Below are positions 16,463-25,691 of a stretch of 64,000 bases of DNA, in pieces. Source of the DNA: DASZQY01 sp036511595 (GTDB taxonomy: Bacteria; Pseudomonadota; Alphaproteobacteria; Rhizobiales; Kaistiaceae); contig DATCBY010000052.1 in assembly GCA_036511595.1 (NCBI GenBank), positions 1-64,000 on the forward strand, read 5' to 3'. The notes under the pieces are model-generated. The model was given only the letters and a program-made list of their open reading frames with translations. It searched no databases and was not told where the DNA came from. The first letter of the stretch is position 1. Each line of letters begins with the position of its first letter. Both the position numbers and the translations under genes were made by a program.

Positions 16463-17806
16463 ATGCGCTATCTCCCGAACACCGACGAAGACCGTGCCGC
16501 CATGCTCGCCCGCGTCGGCGTCGGCTCCATCGACGATCTGTTCGCCGATATCCCATCCGCCAAGCGGCTGAGCGGCCTGGTCGACCTGCCGACGACCAAG
16601 AGCGAAATCGAGGTCGAGCGCGTCCTTGGCGCCATGGCGGCGAAGAACGTCGCCGCCGCTTCCGTGCCCTTCTTCGTTGGCGCCGGAGCTTACCGCCACC
16701 ACGTTCCCGCCAGCGTCGATCATCTCATCCAGCGCTCCGAATTCCTTACCTCATACACGCCCTACCAGCCCGAGATCGCTCAGGGCACACTGCAATACTT
16801 GTTCGAGTTCCAGACCCAGGTCGCCAATCTCACCGGCATGGAGGTCGCCAACGCCTCCATGTACGACGGCTCGACGGCAACCGCCGAGGCGGTTCTCATG
16901 GCGCAGCGCTTGACGCGCCGCGCCAAGGCTGTGCTCTCCGGGGGCCTTCATCCCCAGTATCGCAGCGTCGTCGAGACGGTCTCCCGCATGGCCGGCGACT
17001 CGGTCGTCGCGCTGCCGCCCGATCCTGCCGCCACCGAAGCGGTCCTCGCCGCCATCGACGCCGACACCGCCTGCGTCGTCGTCCAGACGCCGTCGTTCTA
17101 CGGCCACCTGATCGACCTCGCTCCCATAGCCGAAAAGGCGCACGCCGTTGGTGCGCTGCTGGTTGCGGTATTCACCGAAGTGGTGGCGCTCGGCGCCATC
17201 GAGCCGCCGGGCTCGCAGGGCGCCGACATCGTCGTCGGTGAAGGTCAGTCGATCGGCAACCCGCTCACCTTCGGCGGCCCCTATGTCGGCCTCTTCGCCA
17301 CGCGGCAGAAGTTCGTGCGCCAGATGCCCGGCCGCCTCTGCGGCGAGACGATGGACGCCGAAGGTAAGCGCGGATTCGTGCTGACGCTGTCCACCCGCGA
17401 GCAGCACATCCGCCGCGACAAGGCGACATCCAACATTTGTACTAACTCGGGTCTCTGTTCACTCGCCTTCACTATCCACATGTCGCTGCTTGGCGAGTTT
17501 GGCCTTTCCCGTCTTGCGGCGCTCAACCACGCCAACGCGGTGGCGCTCGCTGAATCTCTTTCTGAAGTTCCCGGTGTAAACGTCCTCAACGACTCGTTCT
17601 TCAACGAGTTCACCATCCGCATCTCCGGCGATGCCGCGACGGTCATAGAAAAACTGGCGGTGAGAGGCATCCTCGGCGGCGTCCCGGTCTCGCGTCTGGA
17701 ATTCGACAATCCTGACCTCGCGGATCTCATTGTTGTCGCCGCCACCGAAATAAACACCGAAGCCGACCGTGCCGCCTATGCTCGAACGCTGAAGGAGGTG
17801 CTGTAA
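16463..17806 (+). CDS. gcvPA: Glycine dehydrogenase (decarboxylating) subunit 1
   Basis: A 447-residue alpha half of the split P protein, which with GcvPB decarboxylates glycine on PLP. It begins MRYLPNTDEDRAAMLARVGV and contains FFVGAGAYRHHVPASVDHL, TPYQPEIAQGTLQYLFEFQT and NICTNSGLCSL, all family-typical. The split form replaces the single ~950-residue GcvP of enterobacteria. Its stop shares one base with the gcvPB start (TAATG), indicating translational coupling and stoichiometric production. Confidence 0.97.
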   Translation: MRYLPNTDEDRAAMLARVGVGSIDDLFADIPSAKRLSGLVDLPTTKSEIEVERVLGAMAAKNVAAASVPFFVGAGAYRHHVPASVDHLIQRSEFLTSYTPYQPEIAQGTLQYLFEFQTQVANLTGMEVANASMYDGSTATAEAVLMAQRLTRRAKAVLSGGLHPQYRSVVETVSRMAGDSVVALPPDPAATEAVLAAIDADTACVVVQTPSFYGHLIDLAPIAEKAHAVGALLVAVFTEVVALGAIEPPGSQGADIVVGEGQSIGNPLTFGGPYVGLFATRQKFVRQMPGRLCGETMDAEGKRGFVLTLSTREQHIRRDKATSNICTNSGLCSLAFTIHMSLLGEFGLSRLAALNHANAVALAESLSEVPGVNVLNDSFFNEFTIRISGDAATVIEKLAVRGILGGVPVSRLEFDNPDLADLIVVAATEINTEADRAAYARTLKEVL

Positions 17807-19371
17807 TGCTGAATGATAAAGGTCGCCCCACAACGCCCACTGCGCCCAATACGGCACCGGCGGAAACCTTTACCGGCAACCGCGCCCTGCAGATCGAGGA
17901 GCCGCTGCTTTTCGAGATGGGTCGACTTGATGTTAGCGGCGTCGATCTCCCCGATGCACCAAAAACAAAATCAAAGCTCGGCGCCCACGCGCGCCGGACG
18001 CCGATCGACCTTCCCGGCCTCAGTGAACCGGAGGCGATGCGCCACTACGTCCGCCTCAGCCAGAAGAACTATGCCATTGATGCCGGTATCTACCCGCTGG
18101 GTTCGTGCACGATGAAGCACAATCCGCGCCTCAACGAGAAGATGGCGCGCCTGCCAGGCTTTGCCGACATCCACCCGCTGCAGCCGATCTCGACCGTCCC
18201 CGGCGCCATTGAGTTGATCTCGGAACTTGGCCGGTGGTTGCTCGAACTGACCGGCTTGCACACTGTCGCGATCAGCCCGAAAGCCGGCGCCCATGGCGAG
18301 CTCTGCGGCATGATGGCGATCAAGGCGGCGCTGGATGCCCGCGGCGACCGCCGCTCGGTCGTGCTGGTGCCCGAGTCGGCCCACGGCACTAACCCGGCTA
18401 CCGCGGCCCTGCTCGGCTACCGCGTCGAGGAAGTGCCTGCCCGCGCCGATGGCACCGTCGACCCGGAGGAGGTCAAGAAGCGCCTGTCGCCGCAAGTCGC
18501 CGCGATCATGCTGACCAACCCCAACACCTGCGGCCTGTTCGAGCGCGACGTGGTCGCCATCGCCGATGCCGTCCACGCCGCCGGCGCGTTCTTCTATGCC
18601 GATGGCGCCAATTTCAACGCCATCGTCGGCAAGGTAAAGCCCGGCGATCTCGGCGTCGATGCCATGCACATCAACCTGCACAAGACCTTCTCGACGCCCC
18701 ACGGTGGTGGCGGGCCAGGCGCCGGTCCTGTCGTTCTCTCGGACAAACTGGCGCCTTTCGCACCCGTGCCGTATGTGCAGATCCAGGCAGGCAAGCCGGA
18801 GTTCATCTGGACGCGGCGCGACCCCGCCGCTAAGGCCACGTTCGGCCGCATGACCGCCTTTCACGGCCAGATGGGCATGTTCGTCCGCGCTCTGTCGTAC
18901 ATGCTTGCCCACGGCGCCGACGGCATGCGCCAGGCATCGGAGGACGCGGTCCTCAACGCCAACTACGTCCGCGCGGGTCTCGCCGACATCATGAGCCAGC
19001 CGTTCGGCGATCGCCCGTGCATGCACGAGGCGCTCTTCGATGACAGCTTCCTCGAAGGCACCGGCGTCACTACGCTCGACTTCGCCAAGGCGATGATCGA
19101 CGAGGGCTTCCACCCGATGACCATGTATTTTCCGCTGGTCGTCCACGGCGCGCTGCTCATCGAGCCGACCGAGTCGGAATCGAAAGCCTCGCTCGATCTC
19201 TTTGTTGCGACGCTGCGCGAGCTGGTCATGCGGGCTAAGCGCGGCGAGCCCGAGCGCTTCCATCAGGCCCCGATGCATGCTCCGCGTCGTCGCCTGGACG
19301 AAACCCGTGCCGCCCGCGCGCCGAAGCTCAGATGGGAAAAGCCACAGCCGTGGAGCGAGGCGGCGGAGTAG
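17806..19371 (+). CDS. gcvPB: Glycine dehydrogenase (decarboxylating) subunit 2
   Basis: A 521-residue beta half of the P protein carrying the PLP cofactor on K293 (INLHKTFSTPHGGGGPG). Other family segments are GSCTMKHNPRLNEKM, ESAHGTNPATAALLGY and MTNPNTCGLFE-like sequence. The N-terminus is longer than in some relatives (Pro/Thr-rich first 30 residues). The operon ends here, and the convergent SDR gene stops 10 bp downstream. The lpd-type L protein gene is not in the window. Confidence 0.97.
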   Translation: MLNDKGRPTTPTAPNTAPAETFTGNRALQIEEPLLFEMGRLDVSGVDLPDAPKTKSKLGAHARRTPIDLPGLSEPEAMRHYVRLSQKNYAIDAGIYPLGSCTMKHNPRLNEKMARLPGFADIHPLQPISTVPGAIELISELGRWLLELTGLHTVAISPKAGAHGELCGMMAIKAALDARGDRRSVVLVPESAHGTNPATAALLGYRVEEVPARADGTVDPEEVKKRLSPQVAAIMLTNPNTCGLFERDVVAIADAVHAAGAFFYADGANFNAIVGKVKPGDLGVDAMHINLHKTFSTPHGGGGPGAGPVVLSDKLAPFAPVPYVQIQAGKPEFIWTRRDPAAKATFGRMTAFHGQMGMFVRALSYMLAHGADGMRQASEDAVLNANYVRAGLADIMSQPFGDRPCMHEALFDDSFLEGTGVTTLDFAKAMIDEGFHPMTMYFPLVVHGALLIEPTESESKASLDLFVATLRELVMRAKRGEPERFHQAPMHAPRRRLDETRAARAPKLRWEKPQPWSEAAE

Positions 19372-19380
19372 ACGGAACGC

Positions 19381-20199
19381 CTAAGCGCCCAGCCCGGTCA
19401 ACTTCCGGCTCAAGGCGCGCAGCTTCGCGCGCGCCGTCACGTCATACGCCTGTTCGTTGGCGCGCGCCTCGCTAAGCCCGTTGAAGAATTTGCCGTTCGT
19501 CGTGGCGTGCTGCGGGCCGACCGCCAGCGCCAGGATCGCATCGGCGCCTTCGGCGACGGTGCTTTGCGGGGTCAGCCCGGCATCGCGCACCATCGCCGTA
19601 TCCATGAACGTCGCCGGATCCAACGCGTTGACCGTCACGCCGCCGGCCAGTTCCTCGGCCAGCGAAAAAGTGGAAATCACCTGTCCCAGCTTGCTTTGCG
19701 TATAGGCGACGCGTCCTCCCTGCCAGTTGCGTTCCATCATCGGGTCGTCGAAATCGATCGGCGATTGGCCGATAGATGCGACATTGACGATCCGCGCCGG
19801 CGCGCTGGCGCGGAGTGTGCCCAACAGGAGATGGGTCAGCAGGAAGCCCGAGAGATAATTGACCGCGAAGCGTACCTCGTAGCCGTCAGCGGTGGCCCGC
19901 CGCTCAGCCGGCAGGAAGCCGATGCCCGCATTGTTGACGAGCACGTCGATGCGTTTGTTGTCGGCGAGCACTTCTTTCGCCAGCCGCCGCACCTCGTCGA
20001 GCGAAGACAGGTCGGCTAGATAGAGCGTCGCCTTGCCCTTGCCACCCTTGTCGACTGCGGCGACCAGGCTATTGCCGCGCTTGCGGTCGCGCCCGTGGAC
20101 AAGCACATGGGCGCCGTCGGCGGCCAGCCTCTCGGCGACCAGCCGCCCGACGCCGTCGGTCGACCCGGTGATGAGTATCGTCCTCCCGCTGAGGTCCAT
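19381..20199 (-). CDS. Short-chain dehydrogenase/reductase
   Basis: A 272-residue Rossmann-fold oxidoreductase. The cofactor loop is TGSTDGVG with a following HGRDRKR that favours NADP(H), NNAG is at the fourth strand, and the catalytic YxxxK is YTQSKLGQ preceded by VNVASIG. It resembles the retinol-dehydrogenase-like branch of SDRs, but the substrate cannot be told. It lies 4 bp after the HAD gene in a leftward pair. Confidence 0.88.
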   Translation of the reverse strand: MDLSGRTILITGSTDGVGRLVAERLAADGAHVLVHGRDRKRGNSLVAAVDKGGKGKATLYLADLSSLDEVRRLAKEVLADNKRIDVLVNNAGIGFLPAERRATADGYEVRFAVNYLSGFLLTHLLLGTLRASAPARIVNVASIGQSPIDFDDPMMERNWQGGRVAYTQSKLGQVISTFSLAEELAGGVTVNALDPATFMDTAMVRDAGLTPQSTVAEGADAILALAVGPQHATTNGKFFNGLSEARANEQAYDVTARAKLRALSRKLTGLGA

Positions 20200-20203
20200 C
20201 CGC

Positions 20204-20884
20204 CTATTCCTCCAGTCCTTCCCAACTCATCAGCGCCTCCGCTATCGCGGGCAGGTCGGCAAACCGGCTAATCACCGTCTCTGCACCCGCCTCGATCAGC
20301 AGATCGGAGTGGCCGAGCCAGGTATGCCGGCCGCCGGTGAAGCCGACCACGCGCGCGCCAGCCGCCTTCGCCGCGGCAACGCCGAAAACTGAATCTTCCA
20401 GCACCACCATCTCGCGCGGATTCACTTCGAACTGCCTCGCCGCATAGGCATAGACATTCGGCGATGGCTTCGGTTGCTTGTCGCCGACCTCGACCGCCGA
20501 AAAGATGTAGGGCCGGAACCGATCCATCAGCCCTACCTTGTTGAGTTCGATCGTCAGCCGTTCGGTAGATGAATTAGAGCAGATGCAGCGCGGCCCATCG
20601 ATCCGGTCGAGCAGTTCGTCTGCGCCGGGCACTATCCTGAGATCGCGCGCCAGCCGCCGGTCGAGTTCCGCCGTCTGCCTGGCCATGAAGTCCGCCGGCA
20701 GGCCGTGGCCGATCTCCTTCTCGACGATATCGTGGATGGCGAGGCTGGTGAGCCCGGCAAAGCGCTGGCTCACCTCCGCCGCGGTGACGTCGTAGCCGGC
20801 TTCGGTCAGAAGTTTTGCGTCGACTTCGGAGGCAATGATCTCCGAATCGACCAGCACGCCGTCACAATCGAACGCGAAGAGCAT
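20204..20884 (-). CDS. HAD-superfamily phosphatase (beta-phosphoglucomutase-like)
   Basis: A 226-residue HAD hydrolase with motif I FDCDGVLVDSE (nucleophile D6, acid D8), a helical cap, motif II CSNSS, motif III lysine in GDKQPKPSPNVY and motif IV VVLEDSVFGV. The subgroup acts on sugar phosphates and related metabolites; the exact substrate is unknown. The ATG at 20884 has an AGGAAG ribosome site and starts the first strand; a longer frame starts at 20920. Divergent from ccrM. Confidence 0.88.
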   Translation of the reverse strand: MLFAFDCDGVLVDSEIIASEVDAKLLTEAGYDVTAAEVSQRFAGLTSLAIHDIVEKEIGHGLPADFMARQTAELDRRLARDLRIVPGADELLDRIDGPRCICSNSSTERLTIELNKVGLMDRFRPYIFSAVEVGDKQPKPSPNVYAYAARQFEVNPREMVVLEDSVFGVAAAKAAGARVVGFTGGRHTWLGHSDLLIEAGAETVISRFADLPAIAEALMSWEGLEE

Positions 20885-20994
20885 GGAGCTTCCTGTCGGC
20901 GCGACGTACCCGCCGCGCAAATCGAATTGGGCGCTTCTGTCTAGCCGGGCAGCGGCCCGGGCGAAAGCCCGCCGGCCGCATGGCGGCCCGCAAG

Positions 20995-21011
20995 TTTACG
21001 CCCGTTTAACC
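20995..21011 (+). promoter_or_regulatory. Near-consensus CtrA box upstream of ccrM
   Basis: TTTA-N7-TTAACC matches the CtrA recognition sequence TTAA-N7-TTAA(C) with one mismatch in the first half. It lies 78 bp before the ccrM start and 111 bp before the divergent HAD gene. In Caulobacter ccrM transcription is activated late in the cell cycle by CtrA, so the placement is meaningful; binding itself is inferred. Confidence 0.6.
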
Positions 21012-21088
21012 ACGTTTCTGAACCCGGGATTTACCCTGTTCGCGCAGCATCGCCCTTCCTTTGGGTGGTGTCGCGTGGGGCGTGTTGC

Positions 21089-22210
21089 ATGGGTGCGATG
21101 GAAAAGGTTCAGGTCGCGGGAAATCCCGATTGGCTGGACACTATCGTGAAGGGCGACTGCATCACAGCCCTCGAGCGCCTGCCGGCGGCGAGCGTCGATC
21201 TGGTCTTCGCCGATCCGCCCTACAACCTGCAGCTCGAAAGCCGACTCACCCGCCCGGACCAGTCGGAAGTCGATGCGGTGACGCAGGCTTGGGACAAGTT
21301 TGCTTCGTTCTCCGCCTACGACGATTTCACGCGCGCGTGGCTGCTCGCCTGCCGGCGCGTTCTGAAACCAAACGGCACGCTCTGGGTGATCGGCTCGTAT
21401 CACAATATTTTCCGCGTCGGGAGCGCCCTGCAGGATCTCGGCTTTTGGGTTCTCAACGACATCATCTGGCGGAAGACCAACCCGATGCCGAATTTTCGCG
21501 GCCGTCGCTTCACCAACGCGCATGAGACGATGATCTGGGCAAGTCGCGACCAGGATTCTCGTGGCTATACGTTCAACTATGAGGCCCTCAAGGCCGCCAA
21601 TGAAGACGTGCAGATGCGTTCCGATTGGCTCTTCCCGCTTTGCACCGGCAACGAGAGGCTGAAGGGCGGGCAGGGCAGGAAGGTGCATCCGACACAGAAG
21701 CCCGAGGCGCTGCTCCACCGCATCTTGATGGCCTCGTCAAAGCCGGGCGATGTGATCCTCGATCCTTTCTTCGGCACCGGCACTACCGGCGCCGTCGCCA
21801 AATATCTCGGCCGCCATTTCGTCGGCGTCGAGCGCGAGGACGACTACATCGCCGCCGCGACCACCCGCATTGCCGCAGTCGTACCTGCGACCGCATCCGC
21901 GCTGGAAGTCGTCCACAGCAAGCGCAGCGAGCCGCGCGTCGCCTTCGGAAGTCTCGTCGAAAGCGGCCTCATCGTTCCCGGCGCCGTGCTGACTGACTCC
22001 CGCTCCCGCCACACCGCGGAGGTACGCGCCGACGGCATGTTGCGCGCCGGCGATCACGTTGGCTCTATCCATCGTGTCGGCGCACTGGTGCAAGGGTTGG
22101 ATGCCTGCAACGGCTGGACGTTCTGGCACTACGGCAAGGCTGGCGGCCTTGTGCCGATCGACGATCTCCGCGCCGCCGCCCGTCGCACAATGGCGCGGGC
22201 TGGCGCCTAG
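21089..22210 (+). CDS. ccrM: Cell-cycle adenine DNA methyltransferase CcrM (GANTC)
   Basis: A 373-residue beta-class N6-adenine methyltransferase of the CcrM type, which methylates GANTC after replication in alphaproteobacteria. DPPY (42-45) is the catalytic motif IV and FFGTGTTG (227-234) the AdoMet-binding motif I, in the beta-class order. The C-terminal ~100 residues form the RAMA-type domain (DGMLRAGDHVGSIHRVG, CNGWTFWHY) required by CcrM for DNA recognition. No restriction gene is adjacent, so it is a solitary methyltransferase. Start chosen at ATG 21089; GTG 21065 and ATG 21098 are alternatives. Confidence 0.95.
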   Translation: MGAMEKVQVAGNPDWLDTIVKGDCITALERLPAASVDLVFADPPYNLQLESRLTRPDQSEVDAVTQAWDKFASFSAYDDFTRAWLLACRRVLKPNGTLWVIGSYHNIFRVGSALQDLGFWVLNDIIWRKTNPMPNFRGRRFTNAHETMIWASRDQDSRGYTFNYEALKAANEDVQMRSDWLFPLCTGNERLKGGQGRKVHPTQKPEALLHRILMASSKPGDVILDPFFGTGTTGAVAKYLGRHFVGVEREDDYIAAATTRIAAVVPATASALEVVHSKRSEPRVAFGSLVESGLIVPGAVLTDSRSRHTAEVRADGMLRAGDHVGSIHRVGALVQGLDACNGWTFWHYGKAGGLVPIDDLRAAARRTMARAGA

Positions 22211-22270
22211 CTCCGGCCCGCGACGCCGGGGCAGTTGCGAAGGCTGGGCCTTCAGGCGTAGCAAGTCCCA

Positions 22271-22594
22271 ATGCCTGACGATGATGTCGTGACCAAGCCG
22301 CGGGCGAAGGTCCGGCCGAAGATCGAGCCGAAGGTCGACCGCCCGCGTCTTCACAAGGTCATTCTGATCAACGATGACTTCACGCCGCGTGATTTCGTCG
22401 TCATGGTGCTGAAGGCGGTGTTCCGCACAACCGCCGATCAGGCCTATCGCATCATGATTACCGCCCACAAGAAAGGCGTCTGTGTCGTCGCGGTCTATAC
22501 GAAGGATATCGCCGATACCAAGGCGACCGAGGCGACCGACCTCGGCAAGCGCGCCGGGTTTCCTTTGATGTTCACCACCGAGCCGGAAGAATAG
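22271..22594 (+). CDS. clpS: ATP-dependent Clp protease adaptor ClpS
   Basis: A 107-residue adaptor that delivers N-degron substrates to ClpAP. The core begins HKVILINDDFTPRDFVVMVL, with the substrate-pocket residues N-D-D, and continues MITAHKKGVCVVAVYTKDIA. The N-terminal ~25 residues are charged and flexible, as required for contact with ClpA. Alphaproteobacteria usually have two ClpS paralogues; which one this is cannot be decided here. clpA is not adjacent. Confidence 0.93.
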   Translation: MPDDDVVTKPRAKVRPKIEPKVDRPRLHKVILINDDFTPRDFVVMVLKAVFRTTADQAYRIMITAHKKGVCVVAVYTKDIADTKATEATDLGKRAGFPLMFTTEPEE

Positions 22595-22667
22595 CCGCGG
22601 CCTATCGTTCTTGCCGGTGCCGGAAGCGCGTGCCAGGAATCTCGCGGTCCTTCGGAGACAAGTCGCA

Positions 22668-23945
22668 ATGACGGTGTTGGTCGCTGGAGGCGGGATCGGT
22701 GGGCTGACGCTTGCCTTGAGCCTGCACCAGATCGGCGTTCCGGTTCAGGTGTTCGAGGCGGACGCCGAACCCAGGACATTGGGCGTCGGCATCAACATTC
22801 TTCCCCACGCCGGCCGCGAACTGATCGACCTCGGACTCATCGACCGGCTCGACGAAATCGGTGTTCGCACCGAGGGGCTCGCCTACTATTCGAAACACGG
22901 CAAGCTTATCTGGCGCGAGCCGCGCGGCCTGTCGGCCGGCTACAGATGGCCGCAGTTCTCCCTTCATCGTGGCCGGTTGCGCCGCCTTTTGTGGGAGGCG
23001 GCGGTCGAGCGGCTGGGCGCTGCCGGCATCCATGCTGCGCATCGCCTTCGCTCGTGGGAAACCGGCCCGCATAGCGTTCGCGCAAACTTCGTCGATCCCA
23101 GAACCAACGAACCGGCGGGCGCTTACGAGGGGGCGCTGCTGATCGGTGCCGATGGCATCCACTCGGCCGTGCGGGCCGCGTTTCAGCCGGGCGAGGGCGC
23201 CCCAAAATGGAATCGCAGCATCCTCTGGCGTGGCGTCAGCGAGGGCCACTCGTTTCTCGACGGCCGCACGATGATCACCGCCGGCCACCAGTCGCAGAAG
23301 TTTGTCGCCTACGCCATTTCGCCGGTCGATCCAGCTGCCGGCGGCCAGACGATCAACTGGATTGCCGAGCGCCGCTTTCCGGCGGAGCACGAGTGGCACC
23401 GTGAAACCTATGACCGCACCGCCAAGTTCGAAGATTTTCTGCCATGGTTTGAGGACTGGAAGTTTGACTGGCTCGACGTGCCGGGCATCATCCGCAGCGC
23501 GACGCATGTATATGAATACCCGATGGTCGACCGTGATCCGCTTGCCCGCTGGACAGAAGGTCGCGTGACGCTGCTGGGCGACGCCGCCCACCCGATGTAT
23601 CCGATCGGCTCCAACGGCGCCTCGCAGGCGATCCTCGATGCCCGTGTGCTGGCGCGCAGCATCCTCGATCGCGGCGAGACGCCGGAGGCGCTGGCTGCCT
23701 ACGAAGCCGAGCGCTCGCCGGCGACAGCCAAAATTGTCGAGCTCAACCGCCGCAACGGCCCCGACCAGGTGCTCCAGATCGTCGAGGAGCGCGCGCCGGG
23801 CGGTTTCGAGCGCATCGACGACGTGATGCCGAAAGCGGAGCGCGAGGCAATTGCCGCCGGTTACAAGCAGACCGCCGGCTTCGATCGCGACGCACTCAAC
23901 GCGCGTCCGCCGATCATCCCGCCCAGGGCTTCGGCGCCGGCATGA
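22668..23945 (+). CDS. FAD-dependent aromatic-ring monooxygenase-like protein
   Basis: A 425-residue class A flavin monooxygenase. The dinucleotide fold VLVAGGGIGGLTLALSL is at the N-terminus, LLIGADGIHSAVR is the DG motif, and VTLLGDAAHPMYPIGSNGAS is the GD motif that binds the FAD ribityl chain. It resembles salicylate and 3-hydroxybenzoate hydroxylases, but the substrate is unknown because no degradation genes are nearby. The ATG at 22668 has a GGAGAC ribosome site and begins the first strand. Confidence 0.87.
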   Translation: MTVLVAGGGIGGLTLALSLHQIGVPVQVFEADAEPRTLGVGINILPHAGRELIDLGLIDRLDEIGVRTEGLAYYSKHGKLIWREPRGLSAGYRWPQFSLHRGRLRRLLWEAAVERLGAAGIHAAHRLRSWETGPHSVRANFVDPRTNEPAGAYEGALLIGADGIHSAVRAAFQPGEGAPKWNRSILWRGVSEGHSFLDGRTMITAGHQSQKFVAYAISPVDPAAGGQTINWIAERRFPAEHEWHRETYDRTAKFEDFLPWFEDWKFDWLDVPGIIRSATHVYEYPMVDRDPLARWTEGRVTLLGDAAHPMYPIGSNGASQAILDARVLARSILDRGETPEALAAYEAERSPATAKIVELNRRNGPDQVLQIVEERAPGGFERIDDVMPKAEREAIAAGYKQTAGFDRDALNARPPIIPPRASAPA

Positions 23946-23949
23946 TCGC

Positions 23950-24561
23950 CTACGGCGCCAGTCCGTAACGCCGGAGGTCGGCGCTCAGCGTGTCTGTCGA
24001 CACGTATTGCTCGGCCTGCCAGCCGAGGCTGAGGGCCGCGGCGACGTTTGCCGGATTGTCGTCGAAAAAAAGCGTTTGCGACGGTTCCAGAGCGAATGTC
24101 CCGGCATGGTGTCGGTAGATTGCCGCATCCGGCTTGATCAGCCCGACGCGCCCCGAAACGGTGACGCCGCGAAAGCGCGCCAGGAACGGAAACTTGTCCT
24201 CGGCTTCGGCGAAGGTGTCCGGCGCCCAGTTGGTGAGTGCGGTGACGTCGATGCCGCGGTCGATCAGGTCTTCGACCATCTCGACGTTGGCCTCGATCGG
24301 GCCGGGGATCATCTCCCACCAGTTGGCGCGGAACGCGCGAATCAGGTCTGCCTTGCCGGGATGGCGCGCGATGAGTTCCTCTTCGGCCTCTTGCCACGTC
24401 CGCCCGCGATCCTGTTCGAGGTTCCATTCGTGGGTGCACACCTCGGCGAAAAATCGCGCCCGCTCGTCGTGGTCAGGGATCAGCCGGCGAAACGGCCGCT
24501 CCGCCTCGTAGGCGATCAGCACCTGGCCGAGGTCGAAGACGACATGCCGGATTTCGTTCAC
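23950..24561 (-). CDS. HAD-superfamily hydrolase (haloacid dehalogenase/epoxide hydrolase-like)
   Basis: A 203-residue HAD protein. Motif I reads VVFDLGQVLI, motif II ALTNWAP, motif III lysine in GLIKPDAAIY and motif IV LFFDDNPANV. Motif I has D-L-G instead of DxD, as in the YihX/alpha-D-glucose-1-phosphatase-like subgroup. The GTG start at 24561 overlaps the mutY stop as GTGA, so it is translationally coupled to mutY. Substrate unknown. Confidence 0.85.
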   Translation of the reverse strand: MNEIRHVVFDLGQVLIAYEAERPFRRLIPDHDERARFFAEVCTHEWNLEQDRGRTWQEAEEELIARHPGKADLIRAFRANWWEMIPGPIEANVEMVEDLIDRGIDVTALTNWAPDTFAEAEDKFPFLARFRGVTVSGRVGLIKPDAAIYRHHAGTFALEPSQTLFFDDNPANVAAALSLGWQAEQYVSTDTLSADLRRYGLAP

Positions 24562-25691
24562 GCCGCGCGCCTTCTGGTGGAGTGTGGAAGCACCGCCTCG
24601 ATCGCCTTTTTCATGACGCTGGGCAATGCCTCCCCGGGAAGGGCCGCCGGCGCCGACCACCAGAACCCCGCGGGCACCTTTGCCATGACGTCGACACGCG
24701 CGCAAAACACGGATAATTCCAGTCGGAAATGCGTGAAGACATGAACGACCGACCCCGCCGCCCGCCAGTCGGCGGGGAAGGGCGCATCTGCTTCCGATGC
24801 GGCTGCGGCCCCCCACACCGAGTTGGGCACTTCAGTCATGCCGCCGAGCAACCCCGGGTCGGGCCGGCTTCGCAACAGCACGGCACCGTCAGCGCGTACC
24901 GCAACGAACGCCGCGCCCCGCCGCGTCGGCCGCTCCGCCTTCGGGCTGCGCACCGGATACTCTTCCTGCCGGCCTTGCCGCCGCGCCGCGCAGGCGTCGC
25001 CGATCGGGCAGAGTACGCAGCCCGGCTTCTTCGGCGTGCAGATCGTGGCGCCCAGATCCATCATCGCCTGCGCATAGTCGCCGGCGCGGCGCGACGGTGT
25101 AAGTTCCGCCTGTCGCGCGCGGATGACCTTCTTCGCCGCCGGCAAGGGTTCGCGGATTGCAAACAGCCGCGCGATCACACGCTCGACGTTGGCATCGACC
25201 ACCGCTGCCGACACGTCGAAGGCAATCGCGCCGATCGCCGCCGCGGTGTACTCGCCGATCCCGGGCAGCGTACGGAGGCCCTCGACGGGGAATACCCCGC
25301 CGTGGTCGCGCACCACAGTCTCTGCACAGGCCTTGAGATTGCGCGCCCGGGCGTAGTAGCCGAGGCCTGCCCACGCTTTCAGCACGTCCTCGCGCGCGGC
25401 TGCCGCGAGCGCTTCGACCGTCGGCCAGCGCGTGACGAAGTCGTCGAAATACGGCTTCACCGTCGCGACCCCAGTCTGCTGCAGCATCACCTCTGACAGC
25501 CAGACGCGGTATGGATCGGGCTTCACTCCGGCCGCGCGGTCCCTGGGCGACACGCGCCACGGCAACCCGCGCGCATGCCGGTCGTACCAGGCGAGAAGCG
25601 CCGCGACTTGCGTCTCGCCGGCTCTAGGCCGCCGTTTCGCGAAAGCTCTCTGCCGTTTCAAGGTCCACCGACACCAGTTGTGACACGCCAC
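24558..25691 (-). CDS. mutY: A/G-specific adenine glycosylase
   Basis: A base-excision repair enzyme removing adenine mispaired with 8-oxoguanine. It has the helix-hairpin-helix LPGIGEYTAAAIGAIAF, catalytic Glu in SEVMLQQTGV and Asp in VVDANVERV, and the 4Fe-4S loop CTPKKPGCVLCPIGDAC. A C-terminal Nudix-like domain that senses 8-oxoG follows (GAVLLRSRPDPGLLGGM, HVFTHFRLELSVF). The start is uncertain: ATG 25691 overlaps the smc 3' end by 68 bp and TTG 25661 overlaps by 38 bp; the enzyme proper begins near AGETQVAALLAWYD. Confidence 0.95.
   Translation of the reverse strand: MACHNWCRWTLKRQRAFAKRRPRAGETQVAALLAWYDRHARGLPWRVSPRDRAAGVKPDPYRVWLSEVMLQQTGVATVKPYFDDFVTRWPTVEALAAAAREDVLKAWAGLGYYARARNLKACAETVVRDHGGVFPVEGLRTLPGIGEYTAAAIGAIAFDVSAAVVDANVERVIARLFAIREPLPAAKKVIRARQAELTPSRRAGDYAQAMMDLGATICTPKKPGCVLCPIGDACAARRQGRQEEYPVRSPKAERPTRRGAAFVAVRADGAVLLRSRPDPGLLGGMTEVPNSVWGAAAASEADAPFPADWRAAGSVVHVFTHFRLELSVFCARVDVMAKVPAGFWWSAPAALPGEALPSVMKKAIEAVLPHSTRRRAA

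Noticed and set aside
17971..19278. 435-codon minus-strand frame
   Set aside because: It is antisense to gcvPB, which has complete active-site motifs and operon context.
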